From Shewanella gaetbuli (GTDB taxonomy: Bacteria > Pseudomonadota > Gammaproteobacteria > Enterobacterales > Shewanellaceae): a stretch of DNA of 64,000 nt. The stretch is from positions 1-64,000 of the forward strand of contig NZ_JAKIKP010000014.1 of assembly GCF_023284065.1 (NCBI RefSeq), read 5' to 3'. The notes under the pieces are model-generated. The model searched no databases. It was not told the DNA's origin and was given only the letters and a program-made list of their open reading frames with translations. Shown here in pieces: positions 57,485 through 64,000 of this stretch. The position numbers and the translations under genes are program-made. Each line of letters opens with the position of its first letter. Position 1 is the first letter of the stretch.

Positions 57485-57976
57485 TTAAACCTCCACAGTA
57501 CGTTCAGAATTTACCGCCGCAGTCGTTTGGGCTGCGGTAGCTTTAATCGCTGATTTAATTCTTGGGTAGGTACCGCAACGACATATGTTGCCTGACATCG
57601 CTTGATCAATTTGTTGCTCTGTTGGTGCTGGCGTAGTGGCTAGCAAGGCCGCGGCTGACATTATTTGCCCCGCCTGACAGTAACCACATTGTGGCACATT
57701 ATGTTTCGCCCAATTGTCTTTTAATGCTTGTGCTTCAACACCTTCAATTGTGGTAACTTGTTTATTTGTCACTTGTTTTAAGCTGGTTAAACAACCACGC
57801 ATGGGTTTACCATCTACATGAATTGTACAGGCACCACACAAGCCTGAGCCACATCCGTATTTGGTTCCGGTTAACCCAATAATATCGCGAATCACCCACA
57901 AAACAGGCATGTTTGGGTCGGCTTCAATGCTAAATTGCTTACCGTTGAGGGTTAATAATTGAGTTGGAACAGTCAT
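57485..57976 (-). CDS. 2Fe-2S subunit of the molybdenum hydroxylase (IorA-like)
   Basis: A 163-residue small subunit with two 2Fe-2S clusters. The plant-type ferredoxin domain has [19 protein letters not shown] (about 40-58) and RGCLTS; the helical domain has [18 protein letters not shown] and [18 protein letters not shown] (about 97-145). It passes electrons between the Mo site and an acceptor, probably a membrane cytochrome. It has no signal peptide, so it is carried out folded with its Tat-tagged partner. The large-subunit start is one base away. Confidence 0.95.
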   Translation of the reverse strand: MTVPTQLLTLNGKQFSIEADPNMPVLWVIRDIIGLTGTKYGCGSGLCGACTIHVDGKPMRGCLTSLKQVTNKQVTTIEGVEAQALKDNWAKHNVPQCGYCQAGQIMSAAALLATTPAPTEQQIDQAMSGNICRCGTYPRIKSAIKATAAQTTAAVNSERTVEV

Positions 57977-57979
57977 TAC

Positions 57980-58627
57980 TTACTCCTTGTTCGCTTGCCA
58001 AAGCTGTAAATCTGCCTTGGTGTCTATATCAATACCTGCATAGGGTAATACAACCTTATTGAGGGTATTGAGCTGCTGTTTTTGAATTAATATTTTCTTT
58101 GCACCACTATCGCCCTTAAGCGCAAGTAATGCTGAATAATCTTGTTGGGTAAAAATTGCCGGTACCCCAAGTTGTTGCTCATATTCAGCGCAACATGTTT
58201 GGCCATTTTGCTGAAACGCTTCTAGCAAAGCCAAAAAATCCGCATAAGTGAGTGCAACCTGATCGGCTAATACCAACATTAAAGCTGAGCATTGATTTTG
58301 AATGGCAAAATTAACCGCACAATGAACAGAATGCGATAAACCTTGATGCCATTGTTCATTAACAACCACTTCTACAGGGTTGCGATTATCGGTACGCTCA
58401 AGTTCAGTTATATGTTCAATTATTTTATGTTTGTTAGCCCCTACAATAACGCCACTATGTGGGATGTTGAAATCAGCTTGCTGTTGTACTGTTTTTATAA
58501 TCGTTAGAGTATGGCTCAATAAACTGTGTTGTGAGGTTAAACTTGCAAGTTGTTTAATACCATTGAATCGGCTACTCCCTCCCGCGGCTAAAACAACAAT
58601 GGCCAACCTAGGCATTAGCGGGCTCAT
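57980..58627 (-). CDS. MocA-like molybdenum-cofactor nucleotidyltransferase
   Basis: A 215-residue NTP-transferase fold. The nucleotide loop is VVLAAGGSSRFNGIKQLASL (about 10-29), and the metal site LMLVLADQVALTYADF replaces the more usual GDQP by ADQV. GVPAIFTQQDYSALLALKGD is a typical end block. MocA-type enzymes add CMP to Mo-pterin for xanthine-oxidase-family proteins, fitting its place between xdhC and the 2Fe-2S gene. It shares one base with the end of xdhC. Confidence 0.85.
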   Translation of the reverse strand: MSPLMPRLAIVVLAAGGSSRFNGIKQLASLTSQHSLLSHTLTIIKTVQQQADFNIPHSGVIVGANKHKIIEHITELERTDNRNPVEVVVNEQWHQGLSHSVHCAVNFAIQNQCSALMLVLADQVALTYADFLALLEAFQQNGQTCCAEYEQQLGVPAIFTQQDYSALLALKGDSGAKKILIQKQQLNTLNKVVLPYAGIDIDTKADLQLWQANKE

Positions 58628-59637
58628 TACAGCATTACCTCATCTAAACGAGTCAGTTTGCTTTTATGCAGCACGCCATGACATTGCGACAACATACTCA
58701 AAGCAACAGAACTAGGAAGTTCTCCACCTAACGCTAAACCCGCTGGAGCAGAGAAAAAGCAATTAAAGTCTGCCAAGCTCAGTTTGGCTTGTTGCAGCAC
58801 CTTATCGCGGCGATGAACAGGCCCTAACAGCGCAATATAATCTGGGGTATTTTTTACTAATACGTTAAGCGCTTTAGCATCTAAACTGAGGTTATGGTTC
58901 ATCACAAATGCACAATCTAAGCTGGCTAATATATTTTCTCCCATCTGATCACAGGGAATTTTCATAATATTGGCATGGGGAAAATCATATTGGCGTGCAT
59001 AGGCAGTTCGTTCGTCAAAAACAGTCACTTGCCAGCCTAAGCTATGAGCCATTTGCGCCACTGGTTGAGCGTCTAGCCCACCACCAAAAATACCTAAATG
59101 AACAGGCGGTTTTAATGGAATTTCTAACGAGGCATAACCTAAGTTGGTATTGTTAGTTACCCGAGTTTTTACAATAAGGTCTGTGTGTTCAACCTCTTGC
59201 CAAGATGTTTTAACATTTGAACAATCCACACCTTCAGGCAATATAGGTAATTGAAATACCCCGCAACAACCACTGTTAAGGCTGTGATAGATTTTTTGTA
59301 AGCCTAAATAGTGATTAGACGCATTAATGGGTAACATCATAATTTGCACAATACCACCACACCCTAATTCATAGCTGGTGTCGGACTCATCAGTGGCATC
59401 ATAGGTCAGTTGTAAAACTTGTTGAGTTTGAATTGCTTTTTGAGCATGACGACGTAAATCGGCCTCCAAACATCCGCCACTTAACATGCCTAGTGACTTT
59501 CCTAAAGGATGAAAAAACATCATCGCACCGGGTTTTCGATAAGATGAACCCTGCACATGGGTTAAAATAGCCAAAACCCAGTCGTCTTGATAATCAGATT
59601 GCCAAGTGTCTAATAATTCAATGAAGTGCTGTTGCAT
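58627..59637 (-). CDS. XdhC/CoxI-family maturation factor
   Basis: A 336-residue protein. The N-terminal XdhC domain has VQGSSYRKPGAMMFFHPLGK and GMLSGGCLEADLRRHAQKAI (about 46-65). A second half has a Rossmann fold, HLGIFGGGLDAQPVAQMAHS, then IALLGPVHRRDKVLQQ and a family end LALGGELPSSVALSMLSQ. These proteins bind and sulfurate the Mo cofactor before insertion into the large subunit. It is the first gene of the four-gene operon, 40 bases after the terminator of gloC. Confidence 0.9.
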   Translation of the reverse strand: MQQHFIELLDTWQSDYQDDWVLAILTHVQGSSYRKPGAMMFFHPLGKSLGMLSGGCLEADLRRHAQKAIQTQQVLQLTYDATDESDTSYELGCGGIVQIMMLPINASNHYLGLQKIYHSLNSGCCGVFQLPILPEGVDCSNVKTSWQEVEHTDLIVKTRVTNNTNLGYASLEIPLKPPVHLGIFGGGLDAQPVAQMAHSLGWQVTVFDERTAYARQYDFPHANIMKIPCDQMGENILASLDCAFVMNHNLSLDAKALNVLVKNTPDYIALLGPVHRRDKVLQQAKLSLADFNCFFSAPAGLALGGELPSSVALSMLSQCHGVLHKSKLTRLDEVML

Positions 59638-59644
59638 ATAAACC

Positions 59645-59682
59645 TAAAAACTCTGTTAAGTTAAGGGTTAACCTAACAGAGT
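59645..59682 (-). terminator. gloC terminator
   Basis: Minus strand: ACTCTGTTA-GGTTAA-CCC-TTAACT-TAACAGAGT followed by TTTTAGG. It lies just before xdhC, so gloC is separated from the molybdenum operon. Confidence 0.85.
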
Positions 59683-59739
59683 CAAATTCAGATGCAAAGT
59701 TTGAAAGTGTGTAAAAATATGTTGAAGCGAAGCGTTAAC

Positions 59740-60384
59740 TTAACCAAGTAATTGGTCGGCAACAAATGGATTGTGCTCGCGCTCTTCTGCAAAGGTAGAC
59801 ATTGGCCCATGCCCAGGAATAAAGCTGACATGATTACCTAATGGCCATAACTTTTGCGTAATCGAATTAACCAAGTCTTGATGATTAGATTGTGGAAAAT
59901 CAGTCCGACCAATTGAGCTTCTAAACAACACATCACCCACCCAGGCTAAACCTGACTGTTTGGAATAAAACACCACGTGACCAGGGGTATGACCGGGGCA
60001 ATGAATCACCTCTAAGGTCTGCTCGCCAACGGTAACCGTGTCGCCACTTGTTAGAAATTGATGTGGTTCAAATGCTTCAGTTGTAGGGAAACCAAAGTTT
60101 TGACTTTGTTTTTCAAGGGCGTCTAGCCAAAACTTATCGGCTACATGTGGCCCTATGATATTAATGTTCAATTGTTGCGCGAGCTTTTTAGCGCCACCAA
60201 CATGATCAATATGGCCATGGGTTAACAAGATTTTGTTTAACGTCAGGCCTAACTTATTCACTTCATTTAGAATGCGTTCTACATCACCACCTGGGTCGAC
60301 TACCGCTGCTTCTAATGTATTCTCGCACCAAATCACACTACAATTTTGCTGAAATGGGGTAACAGGTATGATTTGATATTTCAT
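59740..60384 (-). CDS. gloC: type II glyoxalase (YcbL/GloC metallo-hydrolase)
   Basis: A 214-residue metallo-beta-lactamase-fold hydrolase, E. coli length 215. It opens MKYQIIPVTPFQQNCSVIWC. The zinc motif is LLTHGHIDHVGGAKKLAQQL (about 54-73), with further ligands in VIHCPGHTPGHVVF and VGDVLF, and FIPGHGPMSTFAEEREHNPF near the end. GloC hydrolyses S-lactoylglutathione to lactate, part of methylglyoxal detoxification. It is transcribed from its own promoter upstream and ends at the hairpin before xdhC. Confidence 0.95.
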   Translation of the reverse strand: MKYQIIPVTPFQQNCSVIWCENTLEAAVVDPGGDVERILNEVNKLGLTLNKILLTHGHIDHVGGAKKLAQQLNINIIGPHVADKFWLDALEKQSQNFGFPTTEAFEPHQFLTSGDTVTVGEQTLEVIHCPGHTPGHVVFYSKQSGLAWVGDVLFRSSIGRTDFPQSNHQDLVNSITQKLWPLGNHVSFIPGHGPMSTFAEEREHNPFVADQLLG

Positions 60385-60527
60385 TGGCGCTCTCCGACAT
60401 TAAATGGCTTAGTTCCATTATTATCTAATTTTACCCTGACAAAATTGATCTTGATACTATTAACATCAATTTTTAATATTTCTTTAAAATCACATGCAAA
60501 CATCAATAAAATCAATGTAGATTCAGA

Positions 60528-62492
60528 TTACGCCTTAGCTGGCTTAGCTTTTTTGTAGGTCGTTTTTTTGCGTTTAGCAAATGACTTACCCTTGGTACGA
60601 GGTTTAGCTTTAACACCCTGTAAGGCTGTGGGTAATGTGTTTTTTGCTTGAGTAATAAGGCCTGATAACTGCTCGCATAAAGGATCAATAAAACTATGAT
60701 ATTTCATTTTCTTTTGGCAAATGGACTCTAAACTGCTTTCCCATAATGCCGTCATATCAGGGGTGGTTGCCGATAAAGGTAAACTGTTAATTAAGCCTTT
60801 ACCTACGTCTGTGGCAAGAATTGATTTACCTTGTCGAGCTAAATAGCCACGCTTAAACAATAGCTCAATAATTCCCGCGCGGGTGGCCTCAGTTCCTATG
60901 CCGTCGGTGTCTTTAAGAATTTTTTTAATTTCAGCAGAACTGACAAACTTGGCAATACCGGTCATTGCGCCTAATAAGGTCGCATCGGTAAAGTGCTTTG
61001 GTGCTTGGGTCATTTTTTCCAGCAATTCACCGCGCTCACAGTGCAATCTTTGTCCCTGTGTCAATGGCGGTAATTGTTGCTCCGCAGCGGTTTCTTCATC
61101 TGTGTCAGTAACAGATTTCGATGATGCTTTATTGAATTGATACAATGCCTTCCAGCCTAAACTTTTATTTTGCTTGGCTTTAGCAATGAATAAACCACCC
61201 TCAATAGTGACCTCTACGGTGGTTTCAGAATAAAGATAAACCTCATAAAACTGGGCTAAATATTGCCTTGCGATGTGCTGATATAGCTTCACCTCATCAG
61301 CAGATAAACTGGCTAAGTTTGCGGTTTTTTCAGTAGGAATAATGGCATGATGGGCGTCAACTTTACTGTCATCCCAAGCTTTCGACTGCTTTTTTGCATT
61401 GGGCTGTGGCGCATCATTTATCAAGCTGGCTGAACTGCTTAAAATAGCACTCAACACTTGCGGCGCAAATTGGTGTTGTTCTTTTGGTAAATGACGGCTG
61501 TCAGAGCGAGGATAGGTAATGAGTTTGTGTTTTTCATATAAACTTTGGCAAATATCTAGCACCGCTTTGGCGCTAAACCCAAAACGCTTGGCAGCATCAA
61601 TCTGTAAACTAGACAAACTATAGGGCAAAGGTGGATTTTGACGTTTATCTTTAGCCACTAACGTTGACACAACTGCGGGCTTATCGTTAATTCGACTAAC
61701 CACATTTTGCGCTAAGCCTTTAGCGAGAACTCGGCCTTCTTCATCTTGATAAGGCGCACAGGCTTCACTAGGTTTCCATTTAGCGGTAAAAGTCTGAGCT
61801 CCCGTAGACAAATGGGCTAACACTTCATAAAAAGGCTTTGGTTGAAACTGAGCAATCTCTTCATCGCGTCGAACCACTAGCCCTAACAACGGAGTTTGTA
61901 CACGCCCAACAGATAATACCCCTTCATAACCGACTTTTTTGCCTTGAATAGTGTAAGCACGAGTCATATTCATGCCGTATAGCCAATCTGCACGACTTCT
62001 AGCTAGCGCTGAAGTCGACAGCGGAATAAATTCTCTATTTGAACGTAATTGCCCTAAAGCACGCCTCACTGCTTGAGGGTTTAAGTCACTAATTAAAAGC
62101 CGTTGAACTTGCGATAACTTGTCACCTTTAACCCCAAGATAACTGATCACCTCGTCGACCAATAACTGCCCTTCTCTATCCGGGTCGCCCGCGTTGATAA
62201 TTTGGCTCGATTGTTTAACTAACTTTCTTAATACTGTTAGCTGACTGCGAGTTTTGGTTTTAGGCTTCAGCTGCCACGTTTGAGGAATAATGGGTAAGTG
62301 TTCAAGCTTCCAAGATTTATAAGCGGCATCGTAAGCATCTGGTTCGGCTTGCTCTAATAAATGACCAATGCACCAAGAAACACAATCACCATTTGCAGCC
62401 GTAATAAACCCGTCACCTTTTTTATGGGGTTTGGGTAATACATCGGCAATAGCTCGGCCTAAACTGGGTTTTTCTGCAATATAAAGCTTCAT
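60528..62492 (-). CDS. topB: DNA topoisomerase III
   Basis: A 654-residue type IA topoisomerase, the E. coli TopB length (653). The Toprim domain has MKLYIAEKPSLGRAIADVLP and QIINAGDPDREGQLLVDEVI. The active-site tyrosine is in KHKLITYPRSDSRHLPKEQH (about 330), and VGRVQTPLLGLVVRRDEEI and DGIGTEATRAGIIELLFKRG are also typical. The C-terminal 25 residues are very lysine-rich (KRKKTTYKKAKPAKA) and probably bind DNA; there is no zinc finger. It is monocistronic. Confidence 0.98.
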   Translation of the reverse strand: MKLYIAEKPSLGRAIADVLPKPHKKGDGFITAANGDCVSWCIGHLLEQAEPDAYDAAYKSWKLEHLPIIPQTWQLKPKTKTRSQLTVLRKLVKQSSQIINAGDPDREGQLLVDEVISYLGVKGDKLSQVQRLLISDLNPQAVRRALGQLRSNREFIPLSTSALARSRADWLYGMNMTRAYTIQGKKVGYEGVLSVGRVQTPLLGLVVRRDEEIAQFQPKPFYEVLAHLSTGAQTFTAKWKPSEACAPYQDEEGRVLAKGLAQNVVSRINDKPAVVSTLVAKDKRQNPPLPYSLSSLQIDAAKRFGFSAKAVLDICQSLYEKHKLITYPRSDSRHLPKEQHQFAPQVLSAILSSSASLINDAPQPNAKKQSKAWDDSKVDAHHAIIPTEKTANLASLSADEVKLYQHIARQYLAQFYEVYLYSETTVEVTIEGGLFIAKAKQNKSLGWKALYQFNKASSKSVTDTDEETAAEQQLPPLTQGQRLHCERGELLEKMTQAPKHFTDATLLGAMTGIAKFVSSAEIKKILKDTDGIGTEATRAGIIELLFKRGYLARQGKSILATDVGKGLINSLPLSATTPDMTALWESSLESICQKKMKYHSFIDPLCEQLSGLITQAKNTLPTALQGVKAKPRTKGKSFAKRKKTTYKKAKPAKA

Positions 62493-62548
62493 CGAACACT
62501 CAAATACTGTATAAATTAACAGTAAAATAGCGTAATAGCGTCACTTTA

Positions 62549-63139
62549 TCAACACAGCGTTAATTTAGGGTATTGGTTTAACCAGTTTTTTTGCCGAACA
62601 CGTTGGTTAAATATAGCCATATCACGTTTAGGATTATGACTAATGGTAAAGTCGAATAAACATTGAATATCAAAGGCATGAATGATGTTGAAACTCATAG
62701 GCTTAGTTGATAACGGCTTGTGCTCAATATGTACCGCAACTGCCGTTTGCTTTTCTGGCCAATAACTCATGGCATCTAACAAGTTTAGATAGGGGCTATC
62801 GCCATTACGAATATGCATTCTTGCTTGGTTTTTTACCGACCAATTTATTGCTAACAGGTCACAAAGCTGTTGCTCAATCAGCTTATCTTCAACGGGATCA
62901 AGCTTTAGCGGTTCAAAATAAATAACATCAACATCATTTAGTTTACTAGCAGGCTTTCCGTGTAACTTATCCCAAACTAAATTGCGCACAAACCCAGCTG
63001 CAATGGCCCATTGGTCAATGCCCAGCTCAAAAAACACTTGGGCACAAACTTGCAACGCTTGCATTCGCTCAACATCTTGGCTGAGCCATTGGCTGATTTG
63101 TACTTTAAGACTTAATTCTGCTTGGTTAACAGGCGTCAT
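62549..63139 (-). CDS. DUF925 nucleotidyltransferase-fold protein
   Basis: A 196-residue nucleotidyltransferase-like protein. The fold's signature IAAGFVRNLVWDKLHGKPAS (about 45-64) is followed by the metal motif NDVDVIYFEP. YPKLTLC and HNPKRDMAIFNQRVRQKNWL lie near the end, as in this family. The substrate is unknown. I chose the ATG at 63139; an in-frame TTG at 63175 is less likely. It overlaps the maiA stop by 14 bases, so it is coupled to maiA, though no link to tyrosine breakdown is apparent. Confidence 0.88.
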   Translation of the reverse strand: MTPVNQAELSLKVQISQWLSQDVERMQALQVCAQVFFELGIDQWAIAAGFVRNLVWDKLHGKPASKLNDVDVIYFEPLKLDPVEDKLIEQQLCDLLAINWSVKNQARMHIRNGDSPYLNLLDAMSYWPEKQTAVAVHIEHKPLSTKPMSFNIIHAFDIQCLFDFTISHNPKRDMAIFNQRVRQKNWLNQYPKLTLC

Positions 63140-63776
63140 CTTGTTGCTCAGGAGCTGCCTGTATAAAGTCGTCAAGTTTGTTACAGTTTTGCCATACTCG
63201 CATTATATGGGGGTAAGCCTGTAAATCGACATTAAAGCGCTGGGCATTGTACACTTGAGGCACTAAGCAAATATCCGCTAATGTCACTTGGTCACCAAAA
63301 CAATATTGACCAGCATGCAGGCTAAGTTGGCTTTCTAATGCGTTAAAGCCTAAGTGGATCCAATGGTGATACCAGTCCATTTTTTTACTTTCATCTACGC
63401 CCATTTCATTAACCAGATATTGCAGCACTCGCAAATTATCTAATGGGTGAATTTCACATGCAATAGATTGCGCCATTGCACGAACGATAGCTTTATCTTC
63501 AATATTGGCAGGTAGAATCGCTTGCTGCGGGTACTTTTCTTCTAAGTATTCAATGATGGCCAACGACTGAGTTAAACAAAACTCCCCTTGGTTATTATTA
63601 TCCACCAGCGCAGGCACTAGATGTTGCGGATTGAGCTTTTCAAAATCCTTTGAGTGCTGCTCGCCACCATTTTTAACTAAGTGTACTGAAATATGCTCTG
63701 CCGTTAATTGCTTTAAATTTAATGCAATACGAACTCGATATGCGGCACTTGAGCGCCAATAACCGTAAAGTTTCAT
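63126..63776 (-). CDS. maiA: maleylacetoacetate isomerase
   Basis: A 216-residue zeta-class glutathione transferase that isomerises maleylacetoacetate to fumarylacetoacetate in tyrosine and homogentisate degradation. The N-terminal thioredoxin fold has LYGYWRSSAAYRVRIALNLK, with the SSxxxR active-site motif (about 9-15), and NPQHLVPALVDN. The C-terminal helical domain has FGDQVTLADICLVPQVYNAQ. It lies about 110 bases downstream of the fumarylacetoacetase gene on the same strand, the next enzyme of the pathway. Confidence 0.95.
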   Translation of the reverse strand: MKLYGYWRSSAAYRVRIALNLKQLTAEHISVHLVKNGGEQHSKDFEKLNPQHLVPALVDNNNQGEFCLTQSLAIIEYLEEKYPQQAILPANIEDKAIVRAMAQSIACEIHPLDNLRVLQYLVNEMGVDESKKMDWYHHWIHLGFNALESQLSLHAGQYCFGDQVTLADICLVPQVYNAQRFNVDLQAYPHIMRVWQNCNKLDDFIQAAPEQQDDAC

Positions 63777-63789
63777 GTTTCAATTCCTA

Positions 63790-63823
63790 TAAAAAAGGCA
63801 ATAACATCAAACTGCTATTGCCT
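63790..63823 (-). terminator. terminator between the FAH and maiA genes
   Basis: Minus strand: GGCAATAGCAGTTTG-loop-TTATTGCC followed by six T. It would reduce read-through from the FAH gene into maiA. Confidence 0.85.
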
Positions 63824-63831
63824 AAATATTT

Positions 63832-63874
63832 AACCTGAATTCTGGATAACAACTTGCTTTCTAGAGTTCAGGTT
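63832..63874 (-). terminator. second hairpin after the FAH gene
   Basis: AACCTGAA and TCT pair with AGA and TTCAGGTT across a 19-20-base loop. It has no T-run. It stacks just upstream of the terminator at 63790-63823 and may help stability or attenuation. Confidence 0.5.
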
Positions 63875-63886
63875 ATTATTTAAAGC

Positions 63887-64000
63887 TTACCCTTTATACT
63901 CAACCACTTTTTGATCAATTGATCCGAAAATACTGACGTTGTTTTCATCAAACATTTCAATACGAACGGTATCGCCAAAACGCATAAATGGCGTTGTTGG
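63887..64000 (-). CDS. fumarylacetoacetate hydrolase family protein, C-terminal fragment
   Basis: The 3' end of a gene that continues beyond the window. The 37 visible residues read TPFMRFGDTVRIEMFDENNV, then SIFGSIDQKVVEYKG, and end at TAA. FMRFGDTVRIE followed by SIFGSIDQ is the C-terminal signature of the FAH-type fumarylacetoacetase. The enzyme cleaves fumarylacetoacetate to fumarate and acetoacetate. Placement directly upstream of maiA supports a tyrosine catabolic unit. Start and full length cannot be seen. Confidence 0.85.
   Translation of the reverse strand, partial: PTTPFMRFGDTVRIEMFDENNVSIFGSIDQKVVEYKG

Noticed and set aside
1..64000. tRNA, rRNA, prophage or transposase genes
   Set aside because: No cloverleaf with conserved arms, rRNA segments, integrase or transposase motifs were seen on either strand.

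Overview
The window looks like chromosomal core sequence of a marine, probably cold-adapted gammaproteobacterium of the Alteromonadales, most likely Shewanella or a close relative. The reasons are the gltA / sdhCDAB-sucABCD arrangement, the trmJ-cysE-iscRSUA-hscBA-fdx block next to suhB, TonB-dependent receptors carrying a VERIEVTGSRIK plug signature, leucine dehydrogenase, VF530- and YibL-type small proteins, and a MITE-like element with TATACCAATC ends of the kind common in this order. No rRNA, tRNA, CRISPR array, prophage or transposase gene was seen.

Layout. 1-3.6 kb: a DUF4826-type gene, leucine dehydrogenase, a CBS-pair protein and a small membrane-anchored orphan, with two copies of a two-hairpin interspersed repeat. 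3.7-5.3 kb: a thiolase (SCP-x type) overlapping a small exported protein, on the minus strand. 5.5-7.8 kb: a compact four-gene operon of two DUF1538 membrane proteins, a PII-like protein and a CBS protein, which looks like a signal-gated transporter of unknown substrate. 8-10.2 kb: an exported M20 peptidase, a MITE and a small orphan whose tail is encoded by the MITE. 10.2-21.6 kb: the TCA-cycle operon sdhCDAB-sucABCD, with divergent gltA. 22-26.6 kb: ybaB, dnaX, apt, ybaN and a previously unlisted 39-residue membrane protein. 26.8-29 kb: a bufferin/HvfA-type RiPP locus (repeat-rich Cys precursor, DUF692 MNIO enzyme, DUF2063 partner). 29.3-30.8 kb: dusC and a DksA-like zinc protein. 30.9-37.7 kb: two paralogous TonB-dependent receptors and ndk. 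38-39.3 kb: a ToxR/CadC-like membrane regulator with a ToxS-like companion. 39.3-40.9 kb: about 1.6 kb of AT-rich sequence with no gene. 41-48.2 kb: the complete ISC iron-sulfur operon, cysE and trmJ, with two well-matched IscR sites. 48.4-55 kb: suhB, a PsiE-like gene, PilZ, a ParA/ribbon-helix-helix pair, a FadL-type porin, VF530, an outer-membrane barrel, ribA and yibL. 55.2-59.6 kb: a Tat-exported molybdenum hydroxylase operon with its XdhC and MocA-like maturation genes. 59.7-64 kb: gloC, topB, a DUF925 nucleotidyltransferase, maiA and the 3' end of a fumarylacetoacetate hydrolase gene.

Working together: gltA, sdh and suc cover citrate synthase, 2-oxoglutarate to succinate, and succinate oxidation. 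The ISC operon supplies the clusters that SdhB and the molybdenum hydroxylase need, and cysE feeds cysteine to IscS. MaiA plus fumarylacetoacetase close tyrosine/homogentisate breakdown, delivering fumarate to the cycle.

The best candidates for something new are the MNIO/EGKCG locus with 13 cysteine motifs in 63-bp DNA repeats behind an intra-operon terminator, the DUF1538-DUF1538-PII-CBS operon, and the PilZ/ParA/RHH neighbourhood. All product names come from reading the sequence; no database search was possible.
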